Of a stretch of 64,000 nt of DNA, positions 24,991 to 33,426 are shown one piece after another (the first letter of the stretch is position 1; each line of letters starts with the position of its first letter). A program made the position numbers and the translations under genes. The DNA lies in NCBI GenBank assembly GCA_038207565.1, contig JBBQZQ010000021.1:4666-68665 (forward strand). The letters are read 5' to 3'. A model generated the notes under the pieces. It made no database searches. It saw nothing but the letters and a program-made list of their open reading frames with translations, and had not been told where the DNA came from. Source of the DNA: JALZAI01 sp038207565 (lineage in GTDB: Bacteria > Actinomycetota > Actinomycetes > Mycobacteriales > Jatrophihabitantaceae).

Positions 24991-26250
24991 GTGACCGTTC
25001 ACCAATCGCAGGACCTCGTCGAATTCACCATCGACGACGCCCGAGCGCACATCGAAGACACCGCGCTGCGCCCATCAGCAGGCGGACAGGTGGGGCTGGA
25101 ACTCGAGTTCCACCTCGTCGACCTCGCACGTCCCGGCCGAAGGCCCACGTGGGCGGAGGTGCTGACCCTCGCAGCCGGCCTCCCGCCGATGCCGAGCGGC
25201 AGCAGGGTCACGGTGGAACCGGGCGGCCAGGTCGAGCTCTCCACGCCGCCGGGCTTCGGTGCCGCGGCAGCAATTGCGCAACTAAAGGCTGATCGCGCAG
25301 TCCTGACCCGCGCGCTCGCCGAAGCCGGTTTCGGCGCGGCCCCGCTCGGCACCGATCCGGCGCGTCCGGTGCGTCGGATCAATCCCAGTGAGCGCTACCT
25401 GGCGATGGAGCGTCACTTCAGTGCCGTCGGTTGCGCCGAGTCCGGACGCGAGATGATGTCAGCGACCGCGGCTCTGCAGGTGAACGTCGACGCCGGACCG
25501 GCTGCCGGCTGGACCGAGCGGGTGAGCCGCATCCGCCGCCTCGGCCCCGTCCTCGTCGCCGCGTCGGCCTGCTCTCCGCTGCTCGCCGGGCGTTCCTCGG
25601 GATGGCACTCGATGCGTCAGCAGGCGTGGCGCGGCATCGACGCCACGCGTCCCCCACCCTTCCAGCACCGCGACCCACGCGTTGCCTGGGCCGACTACGC
25701 CCTCGGCGCTCCCGTGATGCTCGTGCGTGACGAGGGCACCGGGCACCTGGAAGCGGTCACCGAGCGCGTGCCCTTCACCGCCTGGCTGCAGGGGCGCGCG
25801 GGGCCGTCGCGCCGGCCGACGCAGGGCGATCTCGACCTGCACCTCACCACCCTGTTCCCGCCGATCCGTCCACGCGGGTATCTCGAGATTCGCTGCCTGG
25901 ACGCGCTGCCGGACCGCTGGTGGCCCGCCCTGGCCGGGTTGACGGTCACGCTGCTCGACGACCCGGTCGCCTCCGATCGCGCCGCCGAGTTGTGCGAGCC
26001 GCTGCACGACGAGCGCCGTCCTGACCCGTGGCTGCGAGCTGCGCGCGACGGGCTCGAGGATCCGCAGGTCCGTGCTGCCGCTGCGGGGTGTGTCACCGTC
26101 GCCGCCGAACGATGCCCACCCGAACTGCGTCCGGATCTCGACGCCTACGCCGAGCTGGTCGCGGCCGGCCGCACACCAGGCGACGAGGTCCGCGAACGCG
26201 CCGCCGCCGGCGGCCCGCTGACCGTGTTGACGGAGGCAGCCCGTGCGTGA
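24991..26250 (+). CDS. egtA: EgtA: glutamate-cysteine ligase of ergothioneine synthesis
   Basis: A 419-residue GCS2-family ATP-dependent ligase that makes gamma-glutamylcysteine, the sulfur donor used by EgtB. Family features are GGQVGLELEFHLVD near the N-terminus, VEPGGQVELSTPPG, QVNVDAG and the C-terminal YLEIRCLDALPDRWW. GTG 24991 has GGAGGGGGCG upstream. Its 3' end overlaps egtB by 8 nt, so egtA-B-C-D form one coupled unit. Confidence 0.9.
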   Translation: MTVHQSQDLVEFTIDDARAHIEDTALRPSAGGQVGLELEFHLVDLARPGRRPTWAEVLTLAAGLPPMPSGSRVTVEPGGQVELSTPPGFGAAAAIAQLKADRAVLTRALAEAGFGAAPLGTDPARPVRRINPSERYLAMERHFSAVGCAESGREMMSATAALQVNVDAGPAAGWTERVSRIRRLGPVLVAASACSPLLAGRSSGWHSMRQQAWRGIDATRPPPFQHRDPRVAWADYALGAPVMLVRDEGTGHLEAVTERVPFTAWLQGRAGPSRRPTQGDLDLHLTTLFPPIRPRGYLEIRCLDALPDRWWPALAGLTVTLLDDPVASDRAAELCEPLHDERRPDPWLRAARDGLEDPQVRAAAAGCVTVAAERCPPELRPDLDAYAELVAAGRTPGDEVRERAAAGGPLTVLTEAARA

Positions 26251-27505
26251 GGACACCGCCCGTGGCCTGGACGGCGCACGCACGCGCACGCTGGCACTCA
26301 CCCAGTTCGACGAATCCGAACTGACCCGCCAGCACAGCCCGCTCATGAGCCCGCTGGTCTGGGACCTCGCCCACATCGGCCAGCAGGAAGACCTCTGGCT
26401 GCTGCGCGGCGGCGACAGCGCACGCCAGGGCGTGCTCTCCGGCCAGGTGGAAAAGCTCTACGACGCCTTCGAGCACCCCCGCGCCGACCGGGTGCGGCTT
26501 CCGCTGCTCGCGTCGGGCGAGGCGCGCCGCTACCTCTCCGACGTCCGCGGCCGGGTCTTCGACGCGCTGGAGTGCGCCGATGACGACGCCCTGTTCCCGT
26601 TCGTCATGGTCGAACAGCACGAGCAACAGCACGTCGAGACGATGCTGGCCACCCACCAGTTGCGCGCGGGCCCGCCGCTGCTCGGTGCGGGCGCCCAACT
26701 GCCAGAGGCCCGCCACGTTCCGCACGACTCCGTCCTGGTTGCTGCGGGCGAATTCCAGCTCGGTGTCGACGGCGAGGACGAACCGTGGTCGCTGGACAAC
26801 GAACGTCCCGCCCACACCGTGCACCTCCCGGCGTTCCGTATCGGACGCGTCCCGGTGACCAACGCCGAGTACGCCCGGTTCGTCGACGGGGGCGGGTACG
26901 ACGAGCGGCGCTCGTGGTCCGCACGGGGTTGGACGCATCGCATCGCCGCGGGGTTGGGGCGCCCGCAGTTCTGGAACGCCGACGGCTCGCGGCGGCGCTT
27001 CGGGATCGCGGAGGACATCCCGCCCGACGAACCCGTCCAGCACGTCTGTTTCTACGAGGCGGAGGCCTTCGCCGCGTGGGCCGGCGCGCGGCTACCCACC
27101 GAGCAGGAATGGGAAAAGGCTTGCGCCTGGGATCCGGTCAAGGGGCGCCGCAGATGGCCGTGGGGCGATTCGGAATGGACGCCCGCACTGGCCAATCTCG
27201 GCGGCGCCGCATTGCGTCCGGCGCCGGTCGGAACCTATCCCGGCGGCGCCTCCGCCTACGGGGTGCAACAGCTGATCGGCGATGTCTGGGAATGGACGTC
27301 GTCCGGATTCGAAGCGTGGCCGGGCTTCGCGCCGATGCTCTATCGGCAGTACAGCGCGCCGTTCTTCGGCGGTGACTTCCGCGTCCTGCGCGGCGGCTCC
27401 TGGGCCGTGGGCGGCAACTCGGTCCGCCCCTCCTTCCGGAACTGGGACCTGCCCATCCGTCGTCAGATTTTCTGTGGCCTGCGCTTGGCCTGGGACGTTG
27501 CGTAG
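26243..27505 (+). CDS. egtB: EgtB: hercynine oxygenase (sulfoxide synthase)
   Basis: A 420-residue non-haem iron enzyme that joins hercynine and gamma-glutamylcysteine with O2. The N-terminal DinB_2 domain has HSPLMSPLVWDLAHIGQQED and the iron-ligand motif VEQHEQQHVETM (HxxxH). The C-terminal FGE-sulfatase domain has FRIGRVPVTNAEYARFVDGG, RLPTEQEWEKAC and VWEWTSSGF, ending LRGGSWAVGGNSVRPSFRNW. GGAGG precedes GTG 26243. Confidence 0.94.
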   Translation: MREDTARGLDGARTRTLALTQFDESELTRQHSPLMSPLVWDLAHIGQQEDLWLLRGGDSARQGVLSGQVEKLYDAFEHPRADRVRLPLLASGEARRYLSDVRGRVFDALECADDDALFPFVMVEQHEQQHVETMLATHQLRAGPPLLGAGAQLPEARHVPHDSVLVAAGEFQLGVDGEDEPWSLDNERPAHTVHLPAFRIGRVPVTNAEYARFVDGGGYDERRSWSARGWTHRIAAGLGRPQFWNADGSRRRFGIAEDIPPDEPVQHVCFYEAEAFAAWAGARLPTEQEWEKACAWDPVKGRRRWPWGDSEWTPALANLGGAALRPAPVGTYPGGASAYGVQQLIGDVWEWTSSGFEAWPGFAPMLYRQYSAPFFGGDFRVLRGGSWAVGGNSVRPSFRNWDLPIRRQIFCGLRLAWDVA

Positions 27506-27513
27506 GCACCGGC

Positions 27514-28206
27514 ATGTGTAGACATCTCGCGTGGCTCGGCGCCCCGCGCACGCTTGCCGCGCTGGTGCTCGAGCCCCCGGTTGGCCTGTTACGCCAGTCC
27601 TACGCACCGCGCCGGCAGCAGCGGGGTCTGGTCAACGCCGACGGCTGGGGGGTCGGTTTCTGGTCCGACGGCAGGCTGGCCCGCTGGCGCTCGTCCCGTC
27701 CGCTGTGGGGTGACGCATCCTTCGCCTCACTCGCGCCGGTGTTGTCGTCGGAGTGCGTGCTCGCGGCCGTTCGGTCCGCAACGGTCGGCATGCCCATCGA
27801 GGAGTCCGCCGCAGCGCCGTTCACCGACGGCACGTGGTTGCTCTCGCACAACGGACGCGTGGACCGCGACGTGTTGCCCGCGCGCAATGATGCCGAGTCG
27901 GTGTGCGATTCCGCGGTGCTGGCTGCACACGTCTTCGCCCGCGGTGCCGAACGCGTGAGCACGACGGTGGCCGAGGTAGCCCGGCTCGACCCCGACGCCA
28001 CCCTCAACCTGCTGCTCACCGACGGCGCCCGCGTGCTCGGGGTGACCTGGGGCGACTCGCTGAGCTATCTCGTCGAGCCGGACGGCGTAGTCGTCGCGAG
28101 TGAGCCCTGGGACGACGACCCGGCCTGGATCGACGTGCCCGACCACCACCTCATCGAGGTGACCCCCTCCGGGGTCACCGTAACTGACCTGGAGACAACC
28201 ACGTGA
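27514..28206 (+). CDS. egtC: EgtC: gamma-glutamyl amidohydrolase
   Basis: A 230-residue class II (Ntn) glutamine amidotransferase-like hydrolase that removes the gamma-glutamyl group after the EgtB step. Cys2 (M-C-R-H-L) is the expected N-terminal nucleophile. NADGWGVGFW and LLSHNGRVD are the other conserved parts. It begins 8 nt after egtB, and its stop overlaps the egtD start (GTGA). Confidence 0.93.
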   Translation: MCRHLAWLGAPRTLAALVLEPPVGLLRQSYAPRRQQRGLVNADGWGVGFWSDGRLARWRSSRPLWGDASFASLAPVLSSECVLAAVRSATVGMPIEESAAAPFTDGTWLLSHNGRVDRDVLPARNDAESVCDSAVLAAHVFARGAERVSTTVAEVARLDPDATLNLLLTDGARVLGVTWGDSLSYLVEPDGVVVASEPWDDDPAWIDVPDHHLIEVTPSGVTVTDLETTT

Positions 28207-29165
28207 AGGTCGCCACCGAGCTCGATCCGCGGGCGCTGGCCGAGCAGATGGCCCTGGACGTTCATGCCGGACTGACGGCGAGCCCGAAGACGCTGCCACC
28301 GAAGTACTTCTACGACGCGCGCGGCAGCGCACTGTTCGACGAGATCACCCGGCTGCCCGAGTACTACCCGACGCGAGCCGAGCGCGCGATCCTCGTTGCG
28401 CATGCCGGTGAGATTGCCGCCGCGACTGACGCGGAGACGCTCGTCGAACTCGGCAGTGGCACCTCGGAGAAGACCCGCGTGCTGCTCACCGCGCTGCGTG
28501 GCGCGGGCACACTGCGCCGCTTCGTCCCGTTCGACGTCGACCCGGCCGTGCTCATCGAGGCGAGCGGGGCGGTCTCTGCCGAATTTCCCGGTCTCCAGGT
28601 CGATCCCGTCGTGGGTGACTTCGAGAAGCATCTGGCCACGCTGCCGCGGTCACCGCGGCGCCTGCTGGCTTTCCTGGGCTCGACGATCGGCAACCTCGAT
28701 CCCGTGCACCGCGCCACGTTCCTGGCTTCGGTTCGGGCGACGCTCGACGACGGCGACACGTTCCTGCTCGGCACCGACCTGGTGAAGGACCCGACGCGCC
28801 TCGTCGCGGCCTACGACGACGCGCGGGGAGTGACAGCCGCGTTCAACAACAACGTCCTCGCGGTGGTGAACCGCGAACTGGGCGGCGACTTCGACCTGGA
28901 TGCATTCGAGCACGTCGCGGTGTGGGACGCCGAGCAGGAATGGATCGAGATGCGGCTGCGCTCAAAGCGCGCGCAGGGCGTACGGGTGCAGGCCCTCGAC
29001 CTGGACGTGGCGTTCGCGGCCGGCGAAGAGCTGCGGACCGAGATTTCGGCGAAGTTCCGCCGGGATCGCGTCGCCGCTGAGCTACGCACAGCCGGCCTCG
29101 AACTCACGCAGTGGTGGACGGACCCTGCCGGCGACTTCGCGCTCAGCCTGTCCGTCCCGAGCTGA
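28203..29165 (+). CDS. egtD: EgtD: histidine N-alpha-methyltransferase
   Basis: A 320-residue SAM-dependent enzyme that trimethylates histidine to hercynine, the first step of ergothioneine synthesis. Family signatures are LPPKYFYDARGSALFDEI, LPEYYPTRAERAIL, the SAM site TLVELGSGTSEKTR, and LLAFLGSTIGNLDP. Coupled to egtC by a GTGA overlap. With it the window encodes a complete pathway. Confidence 0.95.
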   Translation: MKVATELDPRALAEQMALDVHAGLTASPKTLPPKYFYDARGSALFDEITRLPEYYPTRAERAILVAHAGEIAAATDAETLVELGSGTSEKTRVLLTALRGAGTLRRFVPFDVDPAVLIEASGAVSAEFPGLQVDPVVGDFEKHLATLPRSPRRLLAFLGSTIGNLDPVHRATFLASVRATLDDGDTFLLGTDLVKDPTRLVAAYDDARGVTAAFNNNVLAVVNRELGGDFDLDAFEHVAVWDAEQEWIEMRLRSKRAQGVRVQALDLDVAFAAGEELRTEISAKFRRDRVAAELRTAGLELTQWWTDPAGDFALSLSVPS

Positions 29166-29199
29166 GCGACGCCGGCCCGGGTGCGAGGCCAGCGCTCGA

Positions 29200-29245
29200 C
29201 GGCAGGCTCGCCCGGTGGCCCGCACGGCAGGCGCGCCCGGTGGCC
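29200..29245. repeat. 21-bp direct repeat, 25-bp period
   Basis: CGGCAGGC-T/G-CGCCCGGTGGCC occurs at 29200-29220 and 29225-29245 with one mismatch, in the gap between egtD and the NUDIX gene. No reading frame uses it. It is likely a small local duplication. Confidence 0.6.
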
Positions 29246-29270
29246 GCCTGCTGTCTGCAACGCTGCAGGC

Positions 29271-29840
29271 ATGCCCAGTAACGATGCGCCGACCGAACCC
29301 GCGGAGATCCGACCGGTGTCATCGCGTGAGATCTATGCCAACCAGTGGCTGCGCCTGCGCGAGGACGACATCGAGTACGCCGACGGCACCCGCGGCCAGT
29401 ACACGGTCGTCGAGAAGGACGACTTCGCGCTCGTCATCCCCTACGCCGACGGGGGGTTCTGGCTCGTTCAGCAGTACCGCTACCCGGTGGGCAGGCGCGA
29501 ATGGGAGTTCCCGCAGGGCAGTTGGTCGGCCGGACGCACCGGCACCGGAGTGGATCTGGCCGCAGCCGAACTGCGCGAGGAGACCGGCTTTCACGCGTCC
29601 ACCTTCGCGCAGCTGGGCCGGCTCTACGTGGCCTTCGGATACAGTCAGCAGTCCTACGACGTGTTCCTCGCGACCGGCCTGAGCACCGGCGATACCGACC
29701 GCGAGCACACCGAGGCCGACATGGTGCACGCCTGGTTCGCGGAGGACGACGTGCGTGACATGATCCGCCGGGGCACATTCATGGACAGCCACAGCGTGGC
29801 CGCATTGGCGCTCTTCGATCTTCGCCGGCGGCCGGAATGA
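29271..29840 (+). CDS. NUDIX hydrolase (ADP-ribose pyrophosphatase type)
   Basis: A 189-residue NUDIX protein. FWLVQQYRYPVGRREWEFPQGS precedes a NUDIX box with AAAELREETGF, then GRLYVAFGYSQQSYDVFLA, as in ADP-ribose or nucleoside-diphosphate-sugar hydrolases. ATG 29271 was chosen because it gives a compact N-terminus; no Shine-Dalgarno sequence is evident. It follows the egt operon but has no clear link to it. Convergent with pckG, separated by palindrome 2. Confidence 0.87.
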   Translation: MPSNDAPTEPAEIRPVSSREIYANQWLRLREDDIEYADGTRGQYTVVEKDDFALVIPYADGGFWLVQQYRYPVGRREWEFPQGSWSAGRTGTGVDLAAAELREETGFHASTFAQLGRLYVAFGYSQQSYDVFLATGLSTGDTDREHTEADMVHAWFAEDDVRDMIRRGTFMDSHSVAALALFDLRRRPE

Positions 29841-29853
29841 CGTGCATCCTTCG

Positions 29854-29905
29854 TGATCAACAGGGCGAAACGCCTGCTATCCAACGCATTTCGTCCTGTT
29901 GATCA
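29854..29905. repeat. TGATCAA palindrome 2
   Basis: TGATCAACAGGGCGAAA (29854-29870) pairs with 29889-29905 at 16 of 17 positions; the one mismatch is a G-U pair in RNA. The loop is 18 nt. It lies between the convergent NUDIX and pckG genes (13 and 28 nt from their stops) and can terminate both. Confidence 0.82.
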
Positions 29906-29933
29906 ACTGTGCCGGGACCGGCGAAACCCTGAT

Positions 29934-31763
29934 TCAGCCCTCGAGGCGAAGGCGCAACGCTTCCAGCTCGTCGCGCATGGACGTCGGCACCGAGGCGCCG
30001 AGCTTGTCGAACCATTCCGCTATCAGCGCAAGCTCGCGCTTCCAGTCGTCCACATCCACGCTGAGCGCATTCGCAAGGTCCACACCCGCCACGTCCAAGC
30101 CGTCGATGTCGATGGCGTCGGCGGTGGGGACCCTGCCGATCGGCGTGTCCACTGCCGGTGCCTTACCCTCGATGCGTTCGAGCGCCCACTTGAGCACGCG
30201 GATGTTCTCGCCGAAACCCGGCCAGGTGAAGTTGCCCTCGGCGTCGCGACGGAACCAGTTGACGTAGAAAATCTTCGGCAGCTTCGCCGCGTCCGCGCCC
30301 TTGCCGACATCGACCCAGTGTGCGAGGTAGTCGCCCGCGTTGTAACCCATGAAGGGCAACATGGCCATCGGATCGCGGCGCACGACCCCGACCTCGCCGG
30401 TGGCTGCCGCGGTGGTCTCCGACGAGAGGGTGGCGCCCATGAACACGCCGTGCTGCCAGTCGCGTGCCTCGGTGACCAGCGGGACGGTGTCCTTGCGGCG
30501 TCCACCGAAGAAGATCGCGTCCAGCGGGACGCCGCTCGGATCGTCCCATTCCGGAGCCTTCGTCTCGCACTGCTCGAGCGGTGTGCAGTACCGCGAGTTC
30601 GGGTGACTGGCCGGTTCGGCTGAGTCCGGGGTCCAATCCTGCTGCTTCCAGCTGGTCAGGTGTGCGGGCGGTTCACCCATGCCCTCCCACCAGACGTCGC
30701 CGTCATCGGTGAGCGCGACGTTGGTAAACAACGAATTGCCCTTCGCGATGGTGCGCATCGCATTCGGGTTGGTGTGCCAGTCGGTGCCCGGCGCGACGCC
30801 GAAGAAGCCATTCTCCGGATTAACGGCGTAGAAGCGGCCGCCGTCGCCGATCCGGATCCAGGCGATGTCGTCCCCGATCGTCTCGAGCTTCCAACCCGGC
30901 AGCGCCGGATCGAGCATCGCCAGATTCGTCTTGCCGCACGCGGAGGGGAACGCCGCGGCGACGTAGTAGCTCTTGTTCTCCGGCGAGGTGAGCTTGGCGA
31001 TGAGCATGTGCTCGGCAAGCCAGCCCTCGTCCCGCGCCTGCACCGAGGCAATACGCAGCGAGTGGCACTTCTTGCCGAGCAACGCATTACCGCCGTACCC
31101 CGACCCGTAGGACCAGATCAGGCGCTCCTCGGGGAATTGGACGATGTACTTGGTGTCGTTGCATGGCCAGGGAACATCCTGCTCGTCGGCTGCGAGTGGC
31201 GCGCCGACCGAGTGCAGGCCGGTGACGAAGGGCTGCTCGACGCCGCCCTTGGTGAACAGCTCGAGTGCCGTGCTGCCGAGGCGAGTCATCACGTGCATGG
31301 ACGCGACGACGTACTGGGAGTCGGTGATCTCCACGCCGAGCATGGGCTGGTCGGCGGTAAGCGGACCCATGCAGTAAGGCAGAACGTACATCGTGCGCCC
31401 CCGCATCGAGCCGCGGAAGCGCTCCACGAGGATCGCCTTCATGTCATCGGGATCCATCCAGTTGTTGGTGGGTCCCGCATCCTCCCGCTCCCTGCTGCAG
31501 ATGAAGGTCCGGTCCTCGACCCGAGCGACATCGCTCGGGTCGGAGGCACACCAGAACGAGTTCGGCTTCTTGTCCGGGTTCAGGCGCCGGAAGGTGCCGT
31601 TGGCCACCAGCTCGTCGGTGATCCGCGCCCACTCCGAGGGCGTTCCGTCCACCCACTCGATGCGGTCGGGCTCGGTGAGCTCTGCGGTCTCGCGGACCCA
31701 GGACAGCAGGCGCGTGTGGGTCGTCGGGGCGGTATCGAGACCCGGGGTTCTGGTTGCCGTCAT
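29934..31763 (-). CDS. pckG: PEP carboxykinase (GTP)
   Basis: A 609-residue GTP-dependent phosphoenolpyruvate carboxykinase, the gluconeogenic step from oxaloacetate to PEP; length matches the actinobacterial enzyme. The kinase-1 loop is FPSACGKTNLAML with the catalytic Cys, the metal site region is TIGDDIAWIRIG, and PLVTEARDWQHGVFMGATLSSE and the C-terminal MLPFMGYNAGDYLAHW are typical. ATG 31763 has GAGGAG upstream. Transcribed alone. Confidence 0.97.
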   Translation of the reverse strand: MTATRTPGLDTAPTTHTRLLSWVRETAELTEPDRIEWVDGTPSEWARITDELVANGTFRRLNPDKKPNSFWCASDPSDVARVEDRTFICSREREDAGPTNNWMDPDDMKAILVERFRGSMRGRTMYVLPYCMGPLTADQPMLGVEITDSQYVVASMHVMTRLGSTALELFTKGGVEQPFVTGLHSVGAPLAADEQDVPWPCNDTKYIVQFPEERLIWSYGSGYGGNALLGKKCHSLRIASVQARDEGWLAEHMLIAKLTSPENKSYYVAAAFPSACGKTNLAMLDPALPGWKLETIGDDIAWIRIGDGGRFYAVNPENGFFGVAPGTDWHTNPNAMRTIAKGNSLFTNVALTDDGDVWWEGMGEPPAHLTSWKQQDWTPDSAEPASHPNSRYCTPLEQCETKAPEWDDPSGVPLDAIFFGGRRKDTVPLVTEARDWQHGVFMGATLSSETTAAATGEVGVVRRDPMAMLPFMGYNAGDYLAHWVDVGKGADAAKLPKIFYVNWFRRDAEGNFTWPGFGENIRVLKWALERIEGKAPAVDTPIGRVPTADAIDIDGLDVAGVDLANALSVDVDDWKRELALIAEWFDKLGASVPTSMRDELEALRLRLEG

Positions 31764-32046
31764 CAGTGCCTCTCCTCGCCAGTCAACGCCGACTACGCGC
31801 CGCCGGCGGGATAAGTGGTTCGGAACTTGTCGCGGCGCGGGCGATTGGGGATTTGTTCAAACTAGCGTCTGGAAGCGCTGTCAGACTCGCTGGCGAGTTG
31901 CGGCACTGATCACATGAGCGAGCTCGGATGCTTGCTGTGGGCGGCGATTGTCCATGCGCGGTGACCCCGCGGTGATCAAGAGGCCTGAAACGTCGGATAG
32001 CTACGGTTCACCCCTCTTGATCACCCGAGGGAGGGGCCCGGCGTGC
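31764..32046. other. 283-bp intergenic region upstream of pckG
   Basis: It contains the pckG leader and palindrome 3. No reading frame with suitable codon use was seen. A short AT-richer stretch (GATTGGGGATTTGTTCAAAC, near 31849-31862) may belong to the pckG promoter; no confident -35/-10 pair was found. Confidence 0.4.
31971..32025. repeat. GTGATCAA palindrome 3
   Basis: GGTGATCAAGAGG (31971-31983) pairs perfectly with 32013-32025 across a 29-nt loop. The arm GTGATCAAGAGG is identical to the core of palindrome 1. It lies 21 nt after the tldE stop. Confidence 0.82.
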
Positions 32047-33426
32047 TCACGACGCCTTGCTGACCGTGGACATGTTGAAGTCGGGGATCCGCATCGCGGG
32101 CATCGCGGTGCGACGGAAGTAATCGCTCCACTCCCGCGACATCGCGTGCTCGGTGCGCCCGACCTGGGACGCGCGTCGCAACAGGTCGATCGGCGACTCG
32201 TTGAAGCGGAAGTTGTTGACCGCGCCCTTCACCCGACCGTCCTCGACGAGATAGACGCCGTCGCGGGTCAACCCGGTGAGCAGCAGAGTCTGCGGATCGA
32301 CCTCGCGGATATACCACAGACAGGTCAGCAGCAGCCCGCGCTCGGTGTTCGCGACCATCTCGTCCACGCCCGCCGTTCCGCCACCGTCGAGGATCAGATT
32401 GTCGACGGCCGGGCACGGCTCGGCCGAGGTGCGCGCGGCCCAGCCGCGCGTGCGGACCAGGTTCTCCAGGCGACCGTCGCGCAGCCAGTCCGTCGACGGC
32501 GTCGGCATCCCGTTGTCGAACACCGACATCAATCCGCCGTAGCTCTCGGTGGCGACGGCGAACGGCGCGCACGGCAGCTCGGCGTGGGACGGGTCGGAGT
32601 AGAGGCGCAACGGCAGCGCCGAAAGCTCCTCACCGATGCGCGTGCTGCCGCTCTTGGCGAAGACGTTGCGCCCCTCCTCAGCGTCGCGCGCGGAGGCCGT
32701 CCAGTAGGCGTAGATCATCAGGTCCGCGATCGTGGACGGCGGCATGATCGTCTCGTACCGTCCGGCGGGCAGGTCGAGCTGCGTGGCCGCCCAGTCCAGG
32801 CGCTCCTCGAGGCCGGCGACGACCGAGCCGACATCGATCGTGGCGAACTCGCCGGTGTGGGCGTTCGCGTACGCCGAACGGGCCAGATCGGCGGACTTGC
32901 CGTTGATCTCGAGGCGGCCGTCGGGCTGGTCGAAGCGGCGGCGGAGTCCGGTCGAGGTGCCGACGAAGGTCGATGTCATCATGTGCTCGGCGAAACCGAA
33001 CAGCAGCCGGTCGGACTTGCGCCACTGGTCGAACGCGGTGCCCAGTGCCGGAGCGAATTGCTCGAAGACCGACACGCTGGTCTCGGCCGGGTCGGCCGAC
33101 CAGTCGTCGCCATGCTCGTAATTCTCGATCAGGGGCGCTGCATCGTCGGACACCGATTCGTCGCGGCCGGCCCGCTCGGACGCCTGCACCAGGGCGGTCA
33201 TCTCCTCGGGTGTCGTGATAGAGCGGGTGACCACGCCTGCGCGGGTCCCGTCGCTGCCGTCGAAGGTGGAGACGACGGTGACCGAGCGCGAGCGCATCTG
33301 ACCGTTGGTGGTCAGGCTGTTGCCCGCCCAGCGCAGGTTGGTCTCGGTGTGCTCGGCCGCGACCACGACGCAGCCGTCGGCGCTCGACTCGCCCAGACCC
33401 TGCTCGACGAATTCCTGTGCCTGCAT
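32047..33426 (-). CDS. tldE: TldE/PmbA-type metallopeptidase subunit
   Basis: A 459-residue member of the TldD/PmbA family. The N-terminal domain has ADGCVVVAAEHTETNLRWAGN; the C-terminal part has NLILDGGGTAGVDEMVANTERGLLL and the late VKGAVNNFRFNESPIDLL. As in E. coli PmbA (TldE), the HExxxH motif is lacking; it partners with TldD, which supplies the zinc site. The pair forms a heterodimeric protease for unfolded peptides and for maturation of some ribosomal peptides. ATG 33426 shares one base with the tldD stop (TGATG). Confidence 0.88.
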   Translation of the reverse strand: MQAQEFVEQGLGESSADGCVVVAAEHTETNLRWAGNSLTTNGQMRSRSVTVVSTFDGSDGTRAGVVTRSITTPEEMTALVQASERAGRDESVSDDAAPLIENYEHGDDWSADPAETSVSVFEQFAPALGTAFDQWRKSDRLLFGFAEHMMTSTFVGTSTGLRRRFDQPDGRLEINGKSADLARSAYANAHTGEFATIDVGSVVAGLEERLDWAATQLDLPAGRYETIMPPSTIADLMIYAYWTASARDAEEGRNVFAKSGSTRIGEELSALPLRLYSDPSHAELPCAPFAVATESYGGLMSVFDNGMPTPSTDWLRDGRLENLVRTRGWAARTSAEPCPAVDNLILDGGGTAGVDEMVANTERGLLLTCLWYIREVDPQTLLLTGLTRDGVYLVEDGRVKGAVNNFRFNESPIDLLRRASQVGRTEHAMSREWSDYFRRTAMPAMRIPDFNMSTVSKAS